A stretch of DNA of 36,899 nucleotides from an uncultured Porphyromonadaceae bacterium (GTDB lineage Bacteria > Bacteroidota > Bacteroidia > Bacteroidales > Muribaculaceae). The position numbers and the translations under genes were made by a program. The stretch is taken from NCBI GenBank assembly GCA_947177595.1, contig CAMWUZ010000002.1, positions 1 through 36,899 of the forward strand. Reading direction: 5' to 3'. The notes beneath the pieces are model-generated. The model ran no database searches. It was not told the DNA's origin and saw only the letters and a program-made list of their open reading frames with translations. This document shows positions 1-6,972 of this stretch, one piece after another. The first letter of the stretch is position 1, and the number at the start of each line of letters is the position of its first letter.

Positions 1-587
1 TAGCATTCATCGTTATCGCGCTCGGCTGCATAGGTAGCGCAAGCGCACAGTCATTCAACCTGAAGGATATGCTCGGAGGGCTTATCTCAAGTGACAAAAT
101 CACAGTAAAGAGCATGGTAGGAACATGGAACTACTCCGCCCCCGCCGTAACATTCAAAAGCAGCAACCTGCTCAAGAAGGCTGGTGGAGCAGCAGCTTCA
201 TCAGCTGTCGAGTCGAAACTTTCACCCTACTATCAGAAAGCGGGACTCACCAAAGTGGTACTGACTGTTGCAGAAGACAGCACTTTCACCATGAGCATGG
301 GCAAGACAACCCTAAAAGGCACCATCACCACCCTTTCAGGCTCTGACTCACAGGCAAACTTTGTGTTTAACTTCAAAGTCGGCGGTAAGCTACCTATCGG
401 CAAAATGAACACCTATGTAACAAAAGTAGGATCCAACAACCTGAGTGTCACTTTTGATGTATCAAAATTGGTGTCAATCGTAGAAAAAGCCGGCTCGATT
501 ACCGGCAGCAGTACTATAAGCGGCATTACAAAGGTGCTTCAGGGCTATGACGGAGTATGCGCCGGATTCAAACTGACCAAGAAGTAA
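1..587 (+). CDS. Exported DUF4923-like (lipocalin-like) protein, 5' truncated by window edge
   Basis: The reading frame is open from base 3 and has no start in the window, so the gene begins upstream. The first visible residues are a hydrophobic stretch ending in SASAQ, which looks like the end of a type I signal peptide, followed by SFNLKDMLGG. The mature part of about 180 residues opens with VGTWNYSAPAVTF, then a Ser/Ala-rich segment and alternating beta-type stretches. The VGTW opening and overall arrangement match Bacteroidales DUF4923 proteins, which have a lipocalin-like predicted fold and unknown function. The ATG at 69 is internal and would remove the signal peptide, so I reject it as the start. 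The glycosyltransferase gene follows after 15 bases, probably on the same transcript. Location in the periplasm or on the cell surface is inferred from the signal peptide only. Confidence 0.75.
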   Translation, partial: AFIVIALGCIGSASAQSFNLKDMLGGLISSDKITVKSMVGTWNYSAPAVTFKSSNLLKKAGGAAASSAVESKLSPYYQKAGLTKVVLTVAEDSTFTMSMGKTTLKGTITTLSGSDSQANFVFNFKVGGKLPIGKMNTYVTKVGSNNLSVTFDVSKLVSIVEKAGSITGSSTISGITKVLQGYDGVCAGFKLTKK

Positions 588-602
588 ATAACGCAGCGTA
601 AA

Positions 603-1403
603 ATGCTCACTGCATCAATTGTCACCTTCCACACTCCGGATCAAGAGCTGAAAGAGTGCCTGGAAGCGTTGCAAAACAGTTGCGTTGATAAAATAATAGT
701 AATAGACAATGCCTCGGAAGATAGAATCCGGGGTATTGCCGCTTTTTTTTACAAGGTAGAATATCTCTCTTCTACAAACGTAGGCTACGGAACTTCCCAC
801 AACAAAGGAATCAAACGAGGAGAAGAGCTCGGAGCGGAATATCATCTCGTGCTCAACACCGATACGGCTTTTAAGAGCGAAGATATTGCCGAGTTGCTCA
901 GGCATATTGAAGCCGCAGATGATATTGCCCTTATCCATCCGAGAGTTGTGGATAAAAACGGGGATGACTTGTACACCAGCCGTATGCTTCCTTCTCCGTT
1001 TGATCTGTTTATCCGCCGGTTTCTCCCACGCTCATTTTTCAAAAAACGCCGGGCTCGCTATCTGCTCAAACACCTTGATCACGATATGCCACATGACCTA
1101 CCTTATCATCAGGGGAGTTTTCTTTTGATGCGCATATCGGCACTGAAAGATTCAGGGACATTTGACGAGCGTTTTTTCATGTACCCCGAAGACATAGACC
1201 TCTGCCGACGCCTGCACGCCAAATACCGCACACTATACGTGCCGACTCCCAGAATCATCCATAACCACAGAGCGGAATCATATAAGTCACTGAATATGCT
1301 TGCCATACACACTATCAACATCGTCCGCTACTTCAACAAATGGGGTTGGTGGAATGATCCCGGCAGAAAAGCCATTAATCAGCGATTACTGCCAAATAAA
1401 TAA
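603..1403 (+). CDS. Family 2 glycosyltransferase (rhamnosyltransferase/WbbL-like)
   Basis: 266 residues. The N-terminus has the GT-A fold pattern of GT2 enzymes: ASIVTFHTP at the start, IIVIDNASED at 31-40, a GYGTSHNKGI nucleotide-sugar segment near 61-70 and the metal-binding NTD at 85-87. The acceptor-side signature HQGSFLLMR lies near 169-177 and MYPEDIDLCRR near 193-203. This spacing is typical of rhamnosyltransferase-like enzymes that transfer a deoxysugar to a growing surface glycan at the inner face of the membrane; donor and acceptor cannot be read from sequence. It follows the DUF4923-like gene by 15 bases and ends in a strong terminator. Codons 47-50 contain a run of eight T (743-750), a possible slippage site. 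Confidence 0.88.
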   Translation: MLTASIVTFHTPDQELKECLEALQNSCVDKIIVIDNASEDRIRGIAAFFYKVEYLSSTNVGYGTSHNKGIKRGEELGAEYHLVLNTDTAFKSEDIAELLRHIEAADDIALIHPRVVDKNGDDLYTSRMLPSPFDLFIRRFLPRSFFKKRRARYLLKHLDHDMPHDLPYHQGSFLLMRISALKDSGTFDERFFMYPEDIDLCRRLHAKYRTLYVPTPRIIHNHRAESYKSLNMLAIHTINIVRYFNKWGWWNDPGRKAINQRLLPNK

Positions 1404-1436
1404 GGTGTGCCGTTTTCTCGACACACCTTATTTATT
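1395..1436. terminator. Bidirectional intrinsic terminator
   Basis: A perfect 15-bp inverted repeat, arms 1395-1409 and 1422-1436, core aaggtgtg/cacacctt, with a 12-base loop. The outer pairs are A/T, so each strand supplies a T-rich tail. It overlaps the stop codon of the glycosyltransferase and sits 20 bases from the 3' end of the convergent lipoprotein gene, so it can serve both. Confidence 0.85.
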
Positions 1437-1455
1437 ATATTATATGCGTTATCTG

Positions 1456-2541
1456 TCAAAGATATTTAGCTACTGTCGTACCGATCTGCGCCGGGTCAGC
1501 TATACGGTCAACGAGCTCACCATTTACAATAATGTAAGTGGTTGGAAGAATCTGCACGTTATAGTTGCTGAGTGTGGCAACACCGTCTGCCGGAGAATTA
1601 TATACGGTTACCCAAGGAAGATTCTTAGCGCTCTGTTTCCACTGATATTCATCCTCATCAAGCGCCACCTGATAGATTTCAAGTCCGGATTTCGAATACT
1701 TGTCATAAACCTGATTGAGTACAATATTGTAAGCGGGTGAAGCCTCAGCGCCATAAACTGTAAAACTCAGCACTACCACCTTATTGTCTTCCGCAACTTT
1801 GTTAAGGCTGTGCTTCACTCCTTTATTATCATAAAGGTCAATATCGAAGAGACTCACCTCCGGAGCTTCGATAGTAGCGATTGTACCATTGGCAGTGCGT
1901 CGGTTGCTGAGGAAAAGCTTACGAAGATACTCGGTGCGCGGGTCATTCGGACGATACTGGTCAAAAGCATTTGCAACAGCACCGATAATTCTGTTATCCA
2001 CTTTGTTTTCAGGATTGTATAGCGACACACCGCCTACCTTCTTATTGATTATATAGTATGACACTATACCGGCAGGGTCACCGAGCATCATTCCGCCAAG
2101 TTCACGCTTCAGAAGTGTATCACTCTGAATACCGCTTAGTCCGTTTTTCGCAATCGCCTCACGCACGCGCGTATCTACATGCATGAGCATCTCCGCGCTC
2201 TCGCTGCCGGTAAGTGTATATTCGGTATCAAACGCACTCGCTTTGGAAAGCACTGTCACACTTTCGATACTGTCGATAGGGAAATATAGCGATTTATCAC
2301 CGAGACGCAGACGATAGATATCCGGATATCCTGCCGCTTCATGACTGAACTTGAAGTCACCGGCTCCTGCAAGTTTCACAGAATCGATAGGAAACCAGCG
2401 ACCGTTTGACGAAGCCTCGAGCACCATTGTCTGACCGTCAGCACCTTCAATCTGTCCGCTCACCTTCCATTCATTGCTTCCGCTACAACCGGCAAAAGCC
2501 AATACAGCTGCCGAGCAAAGGCATTTTATTGTAGTCTTCAT
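1456..2541 (-). CDS. DUF4369/TlpA-like lipoprotein lacking the CXXC motif
   Basis: 361 residues. Lipoprotein signal: positive start, hydrophobic core and lipobox LAFAGC with lipidation Cys19. A DUF4369-type beta domain (about 24-110) is followed by a helical middle and a C-terminal thioredoxin-like domain (about 225-361). The domain keeps the beta-strand KVVVLSF (254-260) and the cis-proline region ILPTTY (331-336), but the place of the CXXC is occupied by GAEASP (264-269), with no cysteine at all. Thiol-disulfide exchange is therefore not expected; a binding or scaffolding role is inferred. Related cysteine-less lipoproteins are common in Bacteroidales, so this is probably a genuine lineage, not a sequencing error. 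It is divergent from the tlpA pair, sharing an 86-base promoter region, and ends against the terminator at 1395-1436. Confidence 0.85.
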   Translation of the reverse strand: MKTTIKCLCSAAVLAFAGCSGSNEWKVSGQIEGADGQTMVLEASSNGRWFPIDSVKLAGAGDFKFSHEAAGYPDIYRLRLGDKSLYFPIDSIESVTVLSKASAFDTEYTLTGSESAEMLMHVDTRVREAIAKNGLSGIQSDTLLKRELGGMMLGDPAGIVSYYIINKKVGGVSLYNPENKVDNRIIGAVANAFDQYRPNDPRTEYLRKLFLSNRRTANGTIATIEAPEVSLFDIDLYDNKGVKHSLNKVAEDNKVVVLSFTVYGAEASPAYNIVLNQVYDKYSKSGLEIYQVALDEDEYQWKQSAKNLPWVTVYNSPADGVATLSNYNVQILPTTYIIVNGELVDRIADPAQIGTTVAKYL

Positions 2542-2569
2542 AAAAATACGTTATTGTGGTTTTAGCCCA

Positions 2570-2577
2570 CAAAAATA
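2570..2577 (-). promoter_or_regulatory. Bacteroidetes -7 box for the CXXC-less lipoprotein
   Basis: Minus-strand TATTTTTG matches TAnnTTTG exactly and lies 28 bases before the ATG at 2541. No convincing -33 TTTG was seen at the usual 19-21 base distance. Confidence 0.6.
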
Positions 2578-2588
2578 CTATTTTTTTT

Positions 2589-2596
2589 TATCTTTG
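2589..2596 (+). promoter_or_regulatory. Bacteroidetes -7 box for the first tlpA-like gene
   Basis: TATCTTTG matches TAnnTTTG exactly, 31 bases before the ATG at 2628. Its first base is the last of a nine-T run (2581-2589). Only 11 bp separate it from the opposing -7 box at 2570-2577, so the two promoters must compete for polymerase. A clear -33 element is missing. Confidence 0.6.
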
Positions 2597-2627
2597 CCTC
2601 CACAATCACACATATATGACATAAATC

Positions 2628-4274
2628 ATGAAATCATCCTTTATTTGTCTCCTCGGAGCTATAGCGCTAATTATCCTGACCTCCGCCGCTCCGCGCACAG
2701 TCAAAGCTCCTGAATTCGAATCAGGGCAACTCACTTTCCACATTGCAGCGGTGTATCTCTCAGATACCGCCACAAGGATTGACGCGGATATATATGCCCG
2801 TCCGGGCAAATGGGAAGTTGCCGATACTTCTCTCCGTCTTATCAGTCAGATAACTGACAATGAATATCCCGTTCTACGCATTGAAAGAATGGAGTTTGAA
2901 AGCAAAGTATTTGGCGAAGGCAAAAACCAGATTACAGTACCTGGCTATGTGTGCGATGACTCCGCTCATATCCGCGCGACTTTTGTGTTTGACCGTCTCG
3001 CTCCCTCCGACAGCATATTTGATTTCATCGGCAGATTCGGTGTTTGGAATACCCGCGGTATAAATCTGAACTACCGTCCGAACGGAATCCAGACTCACCT
3101 GACCGGTGTAATAAACGGTCGACCCGATGCAAGTTGGATTGCCTTATTGCCATTTGACAAGGATGCCAGAGTGACAAAATCCATTTTGATTCCGGTCAAC
3201 AACGGCAAATTTGAGTATGATTTATGCACTCCCGACACCGTTCCTTATGAAATTATGGTTGTGATAGAGCGGCTTGCCACAGGAGCCTGGTACAATCACC
3301 ACTTTATTGCCGAGGGCGACACTGTGAAATTTGATTTCAGCGATGAGGAGAGCTACAGCTGGAACAATACGACTGGAGGACCGGCCACTCAAAAACTACT
3401 TGGTCATTACTCTAAATGGCAAAACATTTTGGATGGGAGCGGAGTTCTCAAGGAACAAAAAAGTTTGATGGACTCTAAGCAGTTCTATTCAGAGAAAGCG
3501 TATGAAATCTTCGCCAAACTAAATGACCAGAACACACCTCAGGAGGAAAGGGATGCCCTGAGGATAAATCTGGGAAAAATGCACGAAACAAGCGATGATC
3601 TATCTCCTGCGGCAAAAGTTAATGTCGCCAAAATTGATTCTGTAAATGCCCTCATTAAAAAAGAGCGAATGAAGTTTATTGAAGAGGATGCGTCCATTGC
3701 TGGACTATCCTTGATCTATGACAACATGATCGAGGGAACCAATCTTGACGAAGCACTTGATATCTTCAAACGTGTTTACGCAACCCGCTACCAGAACAAT
3801 CCCCTTGGAATAGAAATCCTACAATACATAGCCAATGAAAAGGCTGAGGTCGGTGCAAATTATCCTGATTTCACCGCTCCGGACCTTCAGGGAAATATGC
3901 ATACCCTCTCTGACCTCATTAAAGGTAAATATGCCATTATCGACCTGTGGGCGTCATGGTGCAGCTCATGCCGCAAACACTCGGCAGAACTGATTCCCAT
4001 ATATAACAAGTGGAAAGACCAAGGATTTACCGTGGTTGGAATTGCACGGGAAAGCCAGGATACAAAAGCAATGGAATACTCTATAAAATCAGATGGATAT
4101 CCGTGGCTCAATCTTGTCGAGCTCAATGATGCCGGTAACATTTGGCTAAAATATGGTGCTCCAAATGCCGGAGGCAAAATTTTGCTTGTGGCTCCCGATG
4201 GTAAGATTTTAGCCGTTGAGCCGAAAGCTGCGGAAGTTGATGCGCTTCTCACCAAACTTATCGGCGAAAAATAA
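2628..4274 (+). CDS. Exported TlpA-like thiol-disulfide protein (CSSC active site), tandem copy 1
   Basis: 548 residues. The N-terminal signal peptide has a hydrophobic core ending TSAAP and no lipobox, so a soluble periplasmic protein is likely. A long N-terminal part (about 22-260) of DUF4369-like beta structure is followed by a charged helical stretch (about 260-400). The C-terminal TlpA/AhpC-like domain begins at YPDFTAPDL and carries WASWCSSC, redox cysteines at 445 and 448. Compared with copy 2 it has a 13-residue insertion near residues 97-110 that includes an extra cysteine (VPGYVCDD). In this family such proteins reduce or isomerise disulfides in the envelope; the CSSC dipeptide differs from the more usual CGPC or CPPC. 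The start is fixed by the signal peptide and by a -7 promoter 31 bases upstream. Confidence 0.88.
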   Translation: MKSSFICLLGAIALIILTSAAPRTVKAPEFESGQLTFHIAAVYLSDTATRIDADIYARPGKWEVADTSLRLISQITDNEYPVLRIERMEFESKVFGEGKNQITVPGYVCDDSAHIRATFVFDRLAPSDSIFDFIGRFGVWNTRGINLNYRPNGIQTHLTGVINGRPDASWIALLPFDKDARVTKSILIPVNNGKFEYDLCTPDTVPYEIMVVIERLATGAWYNHHFIAEGDTVKFDFSDEESYSWNNTTGGPATQKLLGHYSKWQNILDGSGVLKEQKSLMDSKQFYSEKAYEIFAKLNDQNTPQEERDALRINLGKMHETSDDLSPAAKVNVAKIDSVNALIKKERMKFIEEDASIAGLSLIYDNMIEGTNLDEALDIFKRVYATRYQNNPLGIEILQYIANEKAEVGANYPDFTAPDLQGNMHTLSDLIKGKYAIIDLWASWCSSCRKHSAELIPIYNKWKDQGFTVVGIARESQDTKAMEYSIKSDGYPWLNLVELNDAGNIWLKYGAPNAGGKILLVAPDGKILAVEPKAAEVDALLTKLIGEK

Positions 4275-4287
4275 GTTAATGCTTTTT

Positions 4288-4313
4288 GTAACCTATTCAT
4301 GCTTTAATGTATC
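4288..4313 (+). promoter_or_regulatory. Candidate ECF-sigma promoter upstream of tlpA copy 2
   Basis: gtaac (4288-4292), 16 bases, gtatc (4309-4313), 38 bases before the ATG at 4352. The same two pentamers with the same spacing occur before the sigma gene (5968-5993). The form resembles ECF promoters, whose -35 usually contains AAC. No TAnnTTTG box is present in this gap. A small palindrome, tatct-aac-agata (4310-4322), overlaps the downstream half. The functional reading is inference. Confidence 0.4.
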
Positions 4314-4351
4314 TAACAGATAGACACTAATAAATCTAAAGACACCTTGTT

Positions 4352-5959
4352 ATGAAACGTTTATCATTCTTTGCATTGGGAGCCGTGACATTGCTCACTC
4401 TCTCTTCTGCCGCTCCACGCACAGTTGTGGCACCCGAATTCGAATCAGGCTACATGAATTTTCGCATAGCGGCAGTCCATCTATCTGACACCGCCACAAG
4501 AATCAATGCCGATATTTACACCCGCCCGAAATATTGGGTTACTGTTGACACGAACATTTATCTTGCAAGCAGAATTACCGATAATGAATATCCCGTGCGC
4601 CGCATTGAAGGCATGCCGATTAGAGAGAAAGTTTATGGTGGGGATTCCGCGCATATCCGGGCAACATTCGTCTTTGACCCGCTTGCTCCTTCCGACACCG
4701 TTTTTGACTTCATTGAAAGAGGCGGCGCGTGGAACGTGCGCGGTATTGATCTGAACTACAAGCCGACGGGGATGAAAACTCACCTGAGCGGAATTATCAA
4801 CGATCGTCCCACTGCAAGCTGGTTGCTTATGATTCCTTACGGCAAGGACACCCGTGTGAACAAAACAGTCATCATACCGGTGGAAAACGGGAAGTTTGAA
4901 TATGATTTATATACCACCGATACTGTTCCCTATGAATTGATTACCGGCATTGAAATGTTGAGCGGAAGTTGGATGAATCACCCGTTCTTTGCCGAGGGAG
5001 AGCAGGTAAAATTCGATTTTTCAGAAAGCTCAGCCCACATGTGGGATAATACTCAAGGTGGCAAAAACACCAACAAACTACTTGACTTTTACAAAAACAG
5101 CCAAACGAACTGGGACAATAGCGGATTATCTCAGGAGCGAGATAGACTTGACAGCCTTAAACTGTATTACACTCCTGAAATGTATAACATTACCTCCAGA
5201 CTCAAAGAGGCTTCTACTCCAGAGCTCAGAGACTCTCTATTTAATATGTTCAAGGAACTGAGAAATCTGGACAAAGAATATTCTCCCGCAGGAAAAGAGA
5301 TTAACGCCCGTATTGATTCTCTTTTTCGTGTATCAGATGAGGAGAAACTGGCATTTATTGAAAATGACGCTTCACTTGTAGGTCTTACACTTATTTATGT
5401 GGATATGACTTTCAACAATAAGGATTTTGAACGTGAGCTGGATATCTATAATCGTGTGTATGCCGACCGCTATCCCAATCATCCCCTCTCCACAGAAATC
5501 AAGCTGCATCTTGCTGATGAAAAGGCGGAGGTTGGCAAACATTATCCTGACTTCACAGCGCCTGACCTTAAAGGAAATATGCACACTTTGTCAGACCTGA
5601 TAAACGGCAAATATGCAGTTATTGACCTATGGGCGTCATGGTGCGGTCCCTGCCGCCGACACTCCATGGAGCTGATTCCGGTATATGAGAAATGGAAAGA
5701 CAAAGGGTTTACCATCGTAGGTATTGCCCGTGAGAACGGTGACACTCAGGCAATGGAAAGCTGCATAAAGACAGACGGATATCCGTGGCTCAACCTGGTG
5801 GAACTTAACGATGCATCAAACATCTGGAATAAATATAAAGTGGCAAATGCCGGAGGTAAGATTGTTTTAGTAGCACCCTCAGGAACTGTTATTGCAATCA
5901 ATCCGTCGGCGGACGAAGTTGACGCGCAACTCACCAGATTACTTGGGAACGAAAAATAA
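4352..5959 (+). CDS. Exported TlpA-like thiol-disulfide protein (CGPC active site), tandem copy 2
   Basis: 535 residues, clearly paralogous to the preceding gene over its whole length: both share APEFESG near 27-33, SDTATRI near 45-51, ITDNEYPV near 75-82, HIRATFVFD and the C-terminal thioredoxin domain. Signal peptide of type I with SSAAP at the end of the core. The active site is WASWCGPC with cysteines at 431 and 434, the thioredoxin-type pair, where copy 1 has CSSC. It lacks the 13-residue insertion of copy 1. Expected role: periplasmic disulfide reduction or protein repair, substrate unknown. It sits 77 bases after copy 1 and 61 bases before the ECF sigma gene, and may be transcribed from the candidate ECF promoter at 4288-4313 as well as by readthrough. 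Confidence 0.88.
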   Translation: MKRLSFFALGAVTLLTLSSAAPRTVVAPEFESGYMNFRIAAVHLSDTATRINADIYTRPKYWVTVDTNIYLASRITDNEYPVRRIEGMPIREKVYGGDSAHIRATFVFDPLAPSDTVFDFIERGGAWNVRGIDLNYKPTGMKTHLSGIINDRPTASWLLMIPYGKDTRVNKTVIIPVENGKFEYDLYTTDTVPYELITGIEMLSGSWMNHPFFAEGEQVKFDFSESSAHMWDNTQGGKNTNKLLDFYKNSQTNWDNSGLSQERDRLDSLKLYYTPEMYNITSRLKEASTPELRDSLFNMFKELRNLDKEYSPAGKEINARIDSLFRVSDEEKLAFIENDASLVGLTLIYVDMTFNNKDFERELDIYNRVYADRYPNHPLSTEIKLHLADEKAEVGKHYPDFTAPDLKGNMHTLSDLINGKYAVIDLWASWCGPCRRHSMELIPVYEKWKDKGFTIVGIARENGDTQAMESCIKTDGYPWLNLVELNDASNIWNKYKVANAGGKIVLVAPSGTVIAINPSADEVDAQLTRLLGNEK

Positions 5960-5967
5960 TTTTTACT

Positions 5968-5993
5968 GTAACAGATAGCTGAAGGTATGTATC
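5968..5993 (+). promoter_or_regulatory. Candidate autoregulatory ECF-sigma promoter
   Basis: gtaac (5968-5972), 16 bases, gtatc (5989-5993), 27 bases before the ATG of the sigma gene at 6021. It matches the element at 4288-4313 in both boxes and in spacing. A second shared word, taacagatag, lies at 5969-5978 here and at 4314-4323 upstream of tlpA copy 2, giving an alternative placement of the -35. Autoregulation is common for ECF sigma factors; it is inferred here. Confidence 0.4.
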
Positions 5994-6020
5994 CTTAATA
6001 TATAGGAAATAACTAAGCTG

Positions 6021-6509
6021 ATGCTGACCGAAGAGTTCAAAAAGATGGTACTGCCGTATCACAAGGATATGTATCGCGCCGCCTATTCCATATTAGGCGG
6101 TTGCGATGCTGCAGGTGATGCCGTACAGGACGCAATGCTTAATCTTTGGTCAAGCAGAAATAATCTCCGGAACGTGGCAGACATGAAATCCTATTGTATG
6201 AGTGCTGTCCGAAACACTTGCATCAAAGTGCTCCGCCGTAATAAAAATATGACATCTCAACCCGATACTCCGGAAATAACTTCAGATGAAGATATCCACA
6301 ATGCTGTGGAACTGAAGGATTCGATGGAATTTATAGATACTGCCATCAGAAGGCTACCTGTTGACCAACGTTATGTTCTCCGTCTCAGTGCTTATGGAGG
6401 CTTCTCTAATGAAGAAATTGCCGATCTGCTGGGTATTTCAAACGGTAATGTAAGAATCCTGCTTTGTAGAGCGCGTAAAAGATTAAAGGACATATTAGGA
6501 TATGAGTGA
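6021..6509 (+). CDS. ECF-type RNA polymerase sigma factor
   Basis: 162 residues, the usual size of a two-domain ECF sigma-70 protein. Region 2 spans about 8-75, with DAVQDAMLNLW for core binding and -10 melting. Region 4 spans about 108-158, with LPVDQRYVLRL followed by the helix-turn-helix FSNEEIADLLGISNGNVRIL and the basic end RARKRLKDIL. Regions 1 and 3 are absent, as expected. The stop overlaps the start of the next gene by 8 bases, which implies translational coupling to its probable anti-sigma factor. The gene follows two exported thioredoxin-like genes, which makes an envelope redox or folding regulon plausible. No SusC/SusD pair is nearby, so the common glycan-sensing FecI/FecR arrangement is unlikely. 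Confidence 0.92.
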   Translation: MLTEEFKKMVLPYHKDMYRAAYSILGGCDAAGDAVQDAMLNLWSSRNNLRNVADMKSYCMSAVRNTCIKVLRRNKNMTSQPDTPEITSDEDIHNAVELKDSMEFIDTAIRRLPVDQRYVLRLSAYGGFSNEEIADLLGISNGNVRILLCRARKRLKDILGYE

Positions 6510-6972
6510 ATACGATATAAATAAACTACTTGAAAGATACTATTCAGGAATAATTACCCCGAAAGAGTATCAGGAATTGCTGTCGGCAATGGATTCGGCT
6601 CAGGTTCTCCTGCCGGATCTTGAAGTTGAACGCAAGATATTCATGGCTATCCATAAATGTGATATTTCCGTCCCTGAAAATCTTGAACACCGACTCAGCA
6701 AAGCTATAGACCGTAGAAACAGACGGTTCCACAACACAATAAAAGCTTTTGTGGCTTCCGCCGCTGTTGCAACAGGAATAATTTTCATTACCTTTGCCGG
6801 ATACTTCACACCATCTCAACCTGATACGGGGATCAGCGACGAAGAACTATGGAGAAGAGCGGAAAATGTTGACGCCGCCTTACGCTCGGCGCTATCCGGA
6901 CTGAGCGAGGGTCAGAACGCCGGCATTGAATGCGTGGAGGAAATCAAAATAACGCAGAATCTAAATATATGA
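6502..6972 (+). CDS. Single-span membrane protein, probable anti-sigma factor
   Basis: 156 residues, no family recognised with certainty. About 80 residues of cytoplasmic, charged helical sequence (LLERYYSGIITPKEYQELL near 9-27) are followed by one membrane span at about 81-102 and a short outer tail containing SDEELWRRAENVDAAL. The LLERYY...T..E.QEL opening resembles the N-terminus of Bacteroidetes anti-sigma-like proteins encoded behind ECF sigma genes. The start overlaps the sigma gene by 8 bases and its stop overlaps the next start as ATGA, so the three genes form one translationally coupled unit. Role as the membrane-bound inhibitor of the sigma factor is inferred from position and topology; there is no HxxxCxxC zinc motif and no FecR domain. 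Confidence 0.7.
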   Translation: MSEYDINKLLERYYSGIITPKEYQELLSAMDSAQVLLPDLEVERKIFMAIHKCDISVPENLEHRLSKAIDRRNRRFHNTIKAFVASAAVATGIIFITFAGYFTPSQPDTGISDEELWRRAENVDAALRSALSGLSEGQNAGIECVEEIKITQNLNI

